DNA from: Membranipora membranacea | Lineage: Eukaryota > Bryozoa > Gymnolaemata > Cheilostomatida > Membraniporidae | Direction of reading: 5' to 3' | Assembly: GCA_914767715.1 (NCBI GenBank) | Contig: OU612071.1 | Location: forward strand, 9,285,493 to 9,349,492 | DNA: 64,000 bases | Shown here: in pieces, positions 32,236 through 42,783 of the stretch | Layout of the letters: each line of letters starts with the position of its first letter | How positions within the stretch are numbered: position 1 is the stretch's first letter | Translations under genes and position numbers: made by a program | The notes under the pieces: generated by a model | Told to the model about the DNA's origin: nothing | Databases searched by the model: none | The model's input: only the letters and a program-made list of their open reading frames with translations

Positions 32236-35200
32236 ATGATGTCAGAAAAGGGCGTGTATTCGGAGCCATATGCTGAGTTCCATAATCCGCAGTATGATGG
32301 AAACGTGCAGCAAAACAACGGATCCACACCGACCTCCATTAGGTAAGCTTACACTGTGACATCTTATTCTTTCTCTGTCTGATATCTATTCAATTTATGA
32401 AATGGAGTTTACTTCGGTTAAGCGCTTAAACTGTGTTTGGATAGCTGGTAGTAGCATTTCATAATCAACCTCTGGGGAATGTGGTTGATAATAAAATGCT
32501 GCTACCAGCTGTTCCGACACAGTCTAAGCGCTTAAACTAGTGTAAACCATACCTCTCAATAGTAATAAGTATCAAGAACCATATCAAGATGTCAATAGTG
32601 TACATTTCCACATTAATGACATTGTCGATATCCATTGGGTAAGCTTATACTGTCACATACTTCCTTCTCCGTTCTCTGTCTAATGGTCAAGCCACACTTT
32701 GTGGTTGTAACCTCAGAAGTTTCCACAATATCACCATTGTTGACATAAATGCTGAAAGCAGCCTCAGCTGATCCTGAGAGGTTTGATCAGCGGTTACAAA
32801 AACTCATTGAGGTTCCAACCTCTGTCAGTGTGTCTAGACTATTATATCAACTTATGTCATGTCATTTCTGGCGCAATATTCCACTAGGAGTTCTGCATCA
32901 TAAGTCAAGTAAGTCATGTCATGTCTACGCTATCGATATAGTCCGCAGCATAGGTGATAGGTCATATTACCTTCTCTTCAAAATAATTGTGAAATGATAG
33001 AATCAATAAGTGTGGTATACAATGGTTTCGTGATGAAACATGGTAGCAGAATGAATTCCAGATGCAGGCAATTTGAATGGTACATCATTACTTAGCATGA
33101 TATTATAGGTATAATTTGGCGGGTGGGGGTTAACCCTTCTTGAAACTTGCTAAGATTGTAGCAATTTTCTGATGGTACCAATGTTAGAGCGTTATCATGG
33201 TGCTAACTTTCTGCACACAAGATTTGACCAATCTGCAATCATGTGCATGTCACGTGATCGTTGCCTACTATTGGTTATTGGGGCGCCAGAAGTTGTATCA
33301 GAAGTTGTCCCCCTACTGATTATCCGGTTGCAAGAGTCTAATCTTTCATATAATAATAGACTTTGATGACTCTGCTGAATATGGGAATCTGCAAGTTCTG
33401 ATCAGGCTTATTGAAGTTTCGGTCTACATTTTGACTTTCCTTATTGAATGAATGCAACGTAGAAAGCTATTAACAGGGGCGTAGTTAACTAAAGGGGTAA
33501 GTGGGCGACAACTGTGTGACTTGAAGATAAAAAAAGCCAATTTCAGGGTCAATTTATGTGTGGAGACCCCTGATATCATATAACACTCGTTTTCGAGTGA
33601 TGGAAAAGTAGATTCACTTTTAGAATAGTGGACATCGTAATGTTTAGTTTTCAAATTATGATGCATCATTGCAGATCCTTTTATCAAGATTAATAATTGC
33701 GCCAAGTCATTTCCAAAGTGTCAGGTTTTTCACAAGCCTATCAAAGCAATAACAGATAAAAAATGGTCAGTTGATTCCTCTGTTAGTAAGATTTAAGCAG
33801 GTTTAGTAAATCTGTGAGATTTGAGAAGGATAAGTCTCTCTTAGCAGTCAGACGATTCGACCAGGACAGTTTCATGATTGTGGTTTAGGTTTGATGACAC
33901 CTCTCCATGCAGGTGGATCTCTTGCCGTCTGCTGCCACTGGTCAGGTTTGATTTCGCGCCATTTCATGTTTCGCTTTGCTACATCCTTGCACCTGAGTCT
34001 GGGTCTACCTAAAATTCTCTTTCCTTCACTGTCTCTGTAACCTCTCATTATCCATCCGGTGCACATGTTCCAACCATTTGAGATTTTCCTCTATCAAGAT
34101 GTCTGCCATGGAAAGATATCCTGCACGCCGCAGGATCTCTTCATTTGTTTGAAGCTCTGAAAGTGAAAAACTAGTGAACATCTATGATATTTCCATCCCT
34201 AAAGCTGTTGAGATTAAAACATCATGCTACAAAAAATGATGACCCTAAACGAGTAAAGTTTGCCTTACATTCAAAGCTTGCTAGTAATAGTGAAATGTAT
34301 GGTTAGCTAACAGTTACTTGACATGTTTACTTGATATGAACTACCACCTGCGCACCTTCGCTAATGAAGTGTTGATGTTAGCTAACGCTATTTTACCCCA
34401 AACCAAGGAGTTCGAGACTCCCTGCCCAAACTAGCTGCACTAAACTCTAGCTCATATTAACTTCTCCATGGTATGGGACGAGTATAAGATAGCTTGATGA
34501 ACTCTGGTCACATATTTCCTGACAGCCCGGATGGATTGGAATGTTCTAATCACACACACATAACTCATTTGTAGGAAGTTTTTAGGGGTGGGGTTGAGTT
34601 AATCGGTCGTTGGGTTTCCTGTTTCCACCTGGGAAATCTAATATTTGTTACACTCGTGCCATGATGTGCTGAGAATATTTGGAGAGTTCTCTCTGATGTA
34701 TAGGTATGAGAATTGAATTTGCAATATTTATGGATTCCCACACTGATCATATAATGTTCTTTAGGTGTGGGAATAATTCTGTGAGTAGCCCCATTTTCTT
34801 TGTCTGTTTTTGTGTGCCACCAAAACGAAAAAGCCAGAAAAAAATTGTGCGGCTGCGACAAGACTATAGGCCTACTATGAGGCATTGTGATCAGTTATAA
34901 TCAGAATGCAGATGTTAACCGAATTTCAAGATCTGCAAATGAGTTTAGGGGTTTCTAAATTCAAATCCGCTCGAAATTTTACGATCCTGCCAATGACTAT
35001 CATATATTCTAGATGCCTTATCAGGCCTAGGCAGGCAAACATTTTGTCAAGTAGTAGTAGGTATTTAGAGCAGTCTGCTTTGGGTCATGAAAGGTATGTG
35101 TGATTATCAAAATCACATGTCATTGTAGCTCTTAATTTATGCCTGAATTTAATAAAGTTTTGCATTATTAGATACAGATGAGTCAATCAATGACCTTCAT

Positions 35201-38200
35201 TGATTAGCCCTCAGCGTACGACCTTCATCGATTGATGTTCGACGGACGTGCATTGTGGGAATTTTTCCATCATGCCCCACCTCTCTTTTGAACAGGTTGC
35301 CTTTGAGCCATCAATGCATCATAAATACATGATAAATAAGCAAAAAGAGAAAACTTATATGCGCCACAGCTTGTGTGAGAGACACTGAGATGTTGCCGCA
35401 CTTTCCATCTATCACAATGGTGCAAAGTTCAACCTGGATTTAATCTCTTCTCTAATAAGGAACCACTTCCTTCTTAATTTAAGAACAGTCGCGGTTAGCA
35501 GGGTCGTAGTTGTAGGGGAGGCAGAAAGGCACTGCCTCCCCTAGAATGCTCAATAGAGTGGCCTATAAAAGCTATAATTGAATATTTCATGTCAGAATCA
35601 GCTCATTTGGGACTTCTATTTGCTATTCATAAACATTAAAACTCTTTGGAGGCTGGGTATTTGTCCCGGACCTCACAGGAGGTGTTAACTCACCCTCAAT
35701 CATCCTTGCCACCCCTACTATTTTTCCTAATCTACGGCTCTGCCGGGATTCTTGTCTTTTAGTATATCAGGAAAGCAAAATCCAATCTGCAGATCTGATA
35801 CTGTATTGTCTTGGTTTCGTTTAGGTTGACCTGTCTCAAAAAGCTTTATTGTTAATGAGGGGGGGGGGGGGGTGGTGAGCTTGTCAAGATATGTTAGGTT
35901 ACACTATAATGCATTGGATGATGAGAGAATTGGCAATTGCCCAACTCATGATCGATCTGATTATTTGATAGAATTCAGCACAACAATCTTGATCTCTTCA
36001 GTTTATGCTTACGCAACTTAAGTTTTTTTTAAAAAGAAGAATTACATCGCAAAAAATCGAAAACTGCACTGTTCTTGTAACATGAGCCAGCAACCACCAT
36101 TAATACTTGTTTTTTGTTATTGATAGTTATTGGTAAGAGCGGGTTTCCGGATGAGGCAGTAAAAAATCCAGTTTCATAACTTCTGGCTAACAAATAAGGG
36201 AGTTCTAATTAACCAAATCTTCCTTGTCTTTGTAATCATTTCACAACCAGTCCAGACAAAGCAATGCAAGGACTTAAAAGCTCTTAATCTCAATTTAATG
36301 CACCATTACTTTAATCTCAGCGGTCACACGGATTGTGTAATAGGCAGTGATATGATTTTATGGATCAGTGGTAAAATACATAGCGTGGCTAGTTGTAGAG
36401 ATATGTTGTCAATATAATAATTTGTGTCAGGATCTGAGTAAAGCTTAAATTCTGACAGCTTTTATATTATGCATTCGTTAAAATCCCAGTAGCAACCTTA
36501 AAAAAACTCAGGCAAGCTACTTCACAAAAGTTTAAAGGGTCAGCTATTATTCATTCCAATCTTTTGGACCCATCAAAGATGAGAAATGCGGTTTAGCAAG
36601 CATACATAAATAGCCAAACGCTTGTCTAGGGTCAGATATGTTCCCCTCATCCGTATAATATATATCAATGGTGATTGGCCTTCAACCTACAAAAAACTAG
36701 TTTAGGTTTGCTCAAGGATTTCAAGAAAATCCTTGGTTTGCTCTGATAAAAAAAGATGAATTCAATCAGTTATAGCAAGCACAGTGCAACCTTATTCAGT
36801 GGTGTACTAGTATTTTGTTGTTAGGGTAGATTGAAAACTTGATCTCACAGTTCACAAAGATTGATTCAAATTATGAAAGATTGGTGTCAACTAGGTGATG
36901 TTAGCCTAGATGTGGAGAGAGGGAGCTAATACCAAATCATATGGTACTTTGCTTGTTGTTGTGAATGGCCTTGGGCTGTTTATTGGTTAAAGTGATTGTG
37001 AAGGATTCATATTTTTGGTATCACTCTGGGGTTCTCAGTCTAATTTAGAAAGCTGCTAGAAGGTTCAATAACAACATATGGCCCAGTTTCAACTCATTTT
37101 CACCTAAAGTTGAGATGTGAAGGTGCTAAAAAGGGGTATTTTAATGACAGTATATACAAAATAGTACCTTTTTAGTACCTTCCCATCTCAACTTTGAGTG
37201 AAGATGAGTTGAAACTGGGCCATATGCTGTTAATGAACTTTATAGCAGTTTTCTAAACGAGACTGAGAACATCAGAATGATAACGAGAAACCCAATTCCT
37301 CACAGTCACATTAACCAATTTCTCATTATAGTGTTCTTACAGTGCAATTTGGAGAGCCAGGAAGGTCGTTGGGTTCAGGAAAGTATTAATTGAACTGGCA
37401 TTTGTTCTCTCATCCAATCCAACACATCAGAGCCAACAGATCGGCTTGGGAGATGTGTTCAAAACAAAATAATCTTGAGACAAAGACATACTACCAATCA
37501 GGGATTGCACAACTTGCATTCAGCAATATTAAAATACCAAGGCGACATGTTAGCATGTCCAAGATAAGGGTGAAGGTGCACCAAAAAGAAGCAAACTTGT
37601 TGCGCCCTGACTTGAGACCTGCAACTAAAGGAGTCTCCTAAAGCCCAGACTTTATTTGAGGCGGATTCTCTGCTTTGGAATTCTATCTGGGTTTAATTAA
37701 TGCAGCTAGCAAAGCAAGCCACAGTACAGTTTAGAAAAGAGTTGATGATGATTTGATCCTAAAGTCAACAGGTATGCTCTGCTCTTACAAGTATGTATTT
37801 TCAAATTTTCGAGTAACAACTGTTTAAAACAACAAAAGTTGATACGTGGACCGCTTATATTTGAACTAGAGATTCTAAGAATTGTTCTCAAAAAAAGCTA
37901 AATTCTTTATTTAAACTGATTTATGGGAGCGTGGATGAAATATCACCATTTAGTAAGAGATAAATTGAAACCATAAAATATAGATGGTGATTGATTGGCA
38001 ATCAAATATCCTGAAACGTGTATCTTAATGGAGGTCTTCTTAGAATTATTGCTTCCTTCATGGTTTTTTAAACAGGCCCGTAGTTTAAAGGGAGGCAGGG
38101 GCGCTCTGCCTCCCCTACAATGCTCAATAGAGTGGCCTTAAATGCTATAATTGAATATTCCATGTTAGAATCAGCTCATTTGGGACTTCCATTTGCTATT

Positions 38201-41200
38201 TATACGCCTTAGATGGCTTGGGGAGGAGCTTACAGCCCCCCTCCTGGTGATGCTTTGGGCTCGCTCAGACTTTTGCCTCCCCTACCATTTTTTCTATATT
38301 GCGGTCCTGTTAAAGTAGCCTCATGATTCATCATTTAAAGAAGAATGGAACTTTTTACATCACTCTCTCTACGTGCCTTATATGGTTTGTGTTGAAGTTT
38401 GTTTCCTTGTTTCGAAATGCTAGTGTCATGGTTTGGGCAAAATGTAATAATATAGCTTAAAGCCTACCCAAAGACCGATGCATGTTATAGTTTTGTTTTA
38501 TATTTTTTTACCGTGCAAATCTGACATTACTTTATCATAAGTAACTGCCAGACTATAACATGGTAGTCTTTAACTCTGTGATGTTTTGTTACCAATTAAG
38601 TACAGCGTACCCTCGATAGTTTACTGGTATTCCATAGATGACCAAATGTAGTTTTCAACATTACATAACGCAAAACGCAGAGCGCAGAACAGAAAAGAAC
38701 ACAAAACATGTTACGCAAAATGCATTACGCTTACCGCTTAACACATAACAATATCACACTCTTGGTTGATATAAACAAGATGTCGATACAACTTTGAGCA
38801 CTTCCGTGCACAATCAAGCAAAAACAATAGGATTTAAATTCAAGTAATAATTGCCTATAGAATACTGGATAATATTGAACCCCCCCCCCCCCCAGCTCAG
38901 TAAGCATGATAACACACAGGGCCGTATTTTAAAAAAGGGTAGGGGAGGCAAAAATCATAGGCGAGTCCTCAGCATAACCAAGAAGGGTGCTGTAAGTTCC
39001 TCTCAGAGCAAAATAAGGCATGTAATTAGCATATTCCGACATAGAATATTCAATTTTAGCATTTAAAAGCCACTCTATTCAGCATTCTAGGGGAGGCAGA
39101 GCGTCCCTGCCTCCCCTAGAACTACGGGCCTGACACACTTCAGAGATTTTGATGAAGCTGAATATGATTCGCTCAATCTGTTTTTGATTTTTGTCAGCCA
39201 TATGTAGGGCAGATCTATTTGCATTAGTACATTAGCCACTCTACATTGTAGGGATGAACGGTGGGTAAATGCATCATTAGCTGGCAGGAATCGGGTCCTG
39301 ATACCTTCAATAGTCCTAGTCAATCGCTAAAGGAAGTAGGTTGTTACAGAATGTAGCATCAGCAGTTCTTGCTGAAAATGTCCGCAAGGAGCTCAATTAT
39401 TATAAATATCCCAACCTTGAAACCTTCAGAAGCACTGTGAAAACTTAATCAAATGAATTTTGTCGCATTCTGATTCCAAAATTAGTATTCAGTATACTAG
39501 GGTGCCATGAATTTTGCATATACCGAGTACAGGGCTCTCAACAACTCAGATTTAGCTCAAGTTACTCATGTTTTTGGGTTCAACTCGGGCAACTCAGGGG
39601 ATATAAGCTAAAACCGCAGATTTTGCCTCATACTCATCGAAGTTAGGAAATTCCTCTCGGTGTGGCCTAGTTTTATGATTACAAAGAAACAATTTTATGT
39701 TGTGATATATGGAATACATCAACCAGGATGAATTTTAAAGTGATTCTATATCAATTAGCTGCTAACAACTCTAAAAAACCCGTATCATTCATATGCTGAG
39801 GCTCTATTGCTCTCTAGGCTTTGGCGGTCGAACCTATTGAGGAGGCTAAACGAGCTTAAAACTCTGAGCTGTTTGTGCACAGGGAATTTCACGCTTTTGA
39901 AATGCCACCCGCAACACAGTATCGGCATAACTCAGTTTTTGGATCCTCCCAGGTTGAGAGCCCTGACCAAGTAAGACAGTCTATGGTTTGTCCAGTTGAA
40001 GAATGTGACTTGTCAGCTTGATGACAGATCAGTGTCATGGGTAATCTAGTAAGCAAGAAATATACATACTTAGCTGGAATCTCTTAACCACGACCAGGAT
40101 CTAATAGACAGCGAGCCGTTGTACGGAGGGAGGGCGGGGGAGAGACTGGGGAGTAGGTTTAATTTCAGCCAAATGTGTAGCCTGACTGCTATAGTTGACG
40201 GGTTTTGGAGTTCAATCATTCAGCTCATGATTTGGATACAAACTTATGCTATGCACTCTATGTTGGCATCACCAATGTAATATATTTCTATGATGATGTT
40301 TTGGTGGCGAAGGGAAGGCATACTCCCTTCCCAACAAAACAACATCTCTGCTGAGACTTTGTTCTTATTATCCTAGTCTTAGAGGACGGAACGGCATGCT
40401 ATAATGAAGGTCACTTAGCACAGTCATCCTACTAACATTTTTGCGTTCTCAATTCCATATTTTCTTCTTATTACAGCGGAGTTAACAGCATAACAATCTC
40501 TGCGGGTGATATCAACGGCAACAAAAAGTTAGCAACAGACAGACTCTATAAGGTTATCGCCCTCCTGTTTGGCATAGTACTACTAGTACTACTTATAGCG
40601 GTTATAGTACTTATTATATATGTGGTCTCAACAAATTACGAGATAAAACGACTCCGAGGACAAGTGGATGACCTGACTTCTAACACTCCAGGAGGTAAGC
40701 TTATGCTCTGATTGGTTGGTGGGTGGGAGAGAACCACTTACCCATACCATGCCAGCTCATCACCCAATTGGCATTTGCAGCTGAATTGAACTTACGGTCA
40801 AGTCGGCTAGTTTCACAATAGATAAACACTTGACTGACTTTTTGAATTTAAAAGAAAAAGCCTAATTCAGAGAAACAGATTTGATGCTGGCCTAGCGATT
40901 TTACCGACTTTGCTACTTCATCGCCATTAAAATGTTCCCAATCAACCATATTGATTGTTATTAGATAAGTAAAAAAATTGTTTCATTTCTGTTGATATAT
41001 TGTTCCATTTGCAACTGATTTATATTAGTACTGGTATGGGAGAATATATTCTATGTTATATTTATTATCCATTATGTTATTTACTATATGTTTTATAGCA
41101 CTAATACAACCTTTAGCTCAGACAGCTACCACAGGATCACCATCATCAGAGAGAGGTGGATCTGTCTACACTGGCTGGGGTCGCAATGACTGCGGAAACG

Positions 41201-42783
41201 ACTCAACTCTCTTGTATGAAGGTAAGAAAGATGTTCTCTCTCTCTCTTAACATAAAAGTATTCACTAAAAGCAGTGATATTTCTTTCAGCAAAGCAGTTG
41301 CCCTTAATTGTTTAAATGAGATGTGGTGAACTAATTGATTTCAATAGGAAATTGCCCCCTCTCTCAATAAGAGCTTGCAACTCCTTAATTATATTACAAG
41401 TATTTATCCCCTCCACCGACATGCCTTCAACAAAACAAACATATTGCAGCCAGCAAATGTAGGCTCACAAATGTGTTTGTGTTTGTATGTCACCATAGAT
41501 TCAACATGAGTGTCACTATCAAGTATAGGCTGACAAACGAGTTATTTATGTGTTGTAGGGGTAGTCGGGGGTACAAATGTCGGCTCTACTGGCGGTGGAG
41601 TGGACTTCCAGTGCCTCCATCTTGAACCAGAATGGCTTAACTTCAATAAGAGCGCTACAGGCATCTCACTGTTACGAGGTGTAGGATATATCACACATGC
41701 CTATGGTATATTCCCTGATGAGGTTAGTTATCACTGTCACTGTCACTGTCACTGTCACTGTCACTGTCACTGTCAATGTCACTGTCACTGTCACTGTCAC
41801 TGTCGCTGTCGCTGTCACTGTCGCCGTCGCCGTCGCTGTCACTGTCACTGTCACTATCTGCACCTGAGGCCCAGATACTTAAAACTAAGTTTAAGCAGAA
41901 GTTATCATTATGCCTTAAAAATTAGAAATAAAACTTCAATAAATGCTATACGCGACTGTATCACAACAACCAACAACCTTGAACTGTGACTGACTGCACT
42001 TGTGGATAACCTGGGATTCAGGCCAACAATAAGCCTGGGATTCGGGCCAACAATGAGACCTATTTCTGTATTATAGGTGGTGTTGGATATTGCTCCTGTA
42101 TTGTAATCTACCCATTTATCACTATTAGTGTGCCTTTCTAAATGAATCCATGTGCTTGTGTTTTTTTTTGATTGGCAGATGGGTTTTGGTTCGTTGTTTG
42201 TGTGGAGCTGTCTGTTCATAATTAGATAACTCCATATTGATGGACTGAATCCCAGTCTGTTAAGAGTATAAATGCTTAAATTGTCCGAGGTCCTTCTAAT
42301 TGGTCATAAAAAAATTGAATCACATGTCAAGCCATATTAATAGAAACAAGATGAATCAAATCGAGTCTTGTGTCAATATCAAATTAGTGTTTAATTGAAA
42401 TCAATGAAAGTTTTCTCTTGATAGTAACCTGATCTTATATTTTCTTTGATATGCAGGTTCATGTAAGGCGAGCAGTTTGTGCCAGATGTTATACAGAGAA
42501 CCGTCCGGCTAATATGATGATCCCTGGGCGTACGTCATGCCCAAAAGACTGGCACAGAGAGTACTATGGCTACCTCATGGCTAGTTTTGAAGGCTACGCT
42601 CACCCTTCTTCATATATATGCGTAGACCATGATCCTAAACACAAACTACACTCAGTACCAGGGTTTGGGGCGGGTCTCACCTTCGTCTCGGCCGATTGTG
42701 CAAACACTGGAACCCTGGATGAGTGCGAGCCTGGGCAGTATGAAGACTTTAAACAAGTGGCGTGTGTGGTCTGCTCTAAATAG
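32236..42783 (+). CDS. Type II membrane protein with short-chain collagen C4-type domain, 312 residues
   Basis: Five exons: 32236-32342, 40477-40694, 41099-41221, 41559-41722 and 42457-42783 (stop TAG), all GT-AG with matching phases. Residues 1-61 are a cytoplasmic tail (YSEPYAEFHNPQYDG near the start). Residues 62-86 form one hydrophobic helix (ALLFGIVLLVLLIAVIVLII), followed by a charged juxtamembrane stretch and a linker. From about residue 128 comes the C4-type domain: GGSVYTGWGRNDCGNDS, GVDFQCLHLEPEW, AVCARCYTENRP, CPKDWHREYYGYLM and the final CVVC pair. It has ten Cys and sequons at NDS and NKS. The domain family is named for a sponge short-chain collagen, but no Gly-X-Y tract is present here. 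Intron 1 is 8.1 kb and full of mobile elements. A poly(A) signal candidate AATAAA lies at 43566. The role is probably cell surface or matrix; that is inference. Confidence 0.92.
32408..32549. mobile_element. Palindromic MITE in intron 1 of the C4 gene
   Basis: Arms of about 60 bp: GTTTACTTCGGTTAAGCGCT, then AGCTGGTAGTAGCATTT on the left, and the inverse AAATGCTGCTACCAGCT, then AAGCGCTTAAACTAGTGTAAAC on the right. The centre is ATAATCAACCTCTGGGGAAT/GTGGTTGAT. Non-coding. Confidence 0.7.
33872..34160 (-). mobile_element. Non-LTR retrotransposon reverse transcriptase C-terminal fragment, frameshifted
   Basis: In one minus-strand frame the fragment reads EEILRRAGYLSMADILIEEN then WLEHVHRMDNERL. 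After a short deletion or frameshift near 34030 another frame continues GKRILGRPRLRCKDVAKRNM, then IKPDQWQQTARDPPAWR, and stops. The order W-L-x-H-V-x-R-M-D, G-R-P-R-L-R-x-K-D-V-x-K-R, W-x-x-x-A-x-D-R-x-x-W-R is the standard C-terminal signature of animal endonuclease/reverse-transcriptase LINEs. It is a dead 5'-truncated copy in the 8-kb intron of the C4 gene, antisense to it. Confidence 0.85.
35501..35743. repeat. GGGGAGGC palindrome family, copy E
   Basis: Begins GGGTCGTAGTTGTAGGGGAG with the hairpin GGCAGAAAGGCACTGCCTCCCCTAG and ends CTACTATTTTTCCTAATC then TACGGCTCTG. The interior shares TGAATATTTCATGTCAGAAT and TCAGCTCATTTGGGACTTC with copy F, so E and F are close relatives. Confidence 0.75.
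35821..35900. repeat. Diverged relative of the 31908-31983 hairpin
   Basis: AGGTTGACCTGTCTCAAAAAGC, a run of about 15 G, and GAGCTTGTCAAGATATGTTAGG reproduce the arm-Grun-arm layout of the 31908 element with more mismatches. The C-run half of the loop is lost. Confidence 0.5.
36453..36675 (+). repeat. Dispersed repeat, copy 2 (copy 1 at about 2296-2520)
   Basis: Same orientation and word order as copy 1: GACAGCTTTT, TTATGCATT, AAACTCAGGCAAGCTA, CAAAGATGAGAA, GCTTGTCTAGGGTCAGATAT. Non-coding; class unknown. Confidence 0.6.
36981..37319. mobile_element. Palindromic element with arms of about 165 bp
   Basis: Left arm words ATTGGTTAAAGTGATTGTGA, GTTCTCAGTCTAATTTAGAA and CATATGGCCCAGTTTCAACT each recur inverted in the right arm (AGTTGAAACTGGGCCATATG, CTAAACGAGACTGAGAAC, TCACAGTCACATTAACCAAT). 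The two arms meet near 37145 with almost no loop. A possible relative is at about 24560 (TTTTTGGTATCA, CTCAGTCTAATTAA). Confidence 0.75.
38072..38311. repeat. GGGGAGGC palindrome family, copy F
   Basis: Starts ACAGGCCCGTAGTTTAAAGG with GAGGCAGGGGCGCTCTGCCTCCCCTA and ends TTTGCCTCCCCTACC then TATTGCGGTCCTGTT. The outer ends are inverted (ACAGGCCCG / CGGTCCTGT). Confidence 0.75.
38921..39132. repeat. GGGGAGGC palindrome family, copy G
   Basis: Left end CAGGGCCGTATTTTAAAAAA, right end hairpin CTAGGGGAGGCAGAGCG / CCTGCCTCCCCTAG then AACTACGGGCCTG. ACACA lies directly outside both ends, a possible short target duplication. The CAGGG start and inverted end are reminiscent of hAT termini, but an 8-bp duplication is not evident. 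Confidence 0.75.
41731..41855. repeat. TCACTG hexamer tandem array in the last intron of the C4 gene
   Basis: About 20 tandem TCACTG units with TCGCTG and TCGCCG variants begin only 8 bp after the splice donor at 41723. In the frame of the preceding exon the array reads His-Cys over and over, remaining open to a stop at 41989. Confidence 0.9.

Noticed and set aside
41672-41863. Minus-strand ORF of alternating Thr-Val
   Set aside because: A translation of the TCACTG hexamer array.
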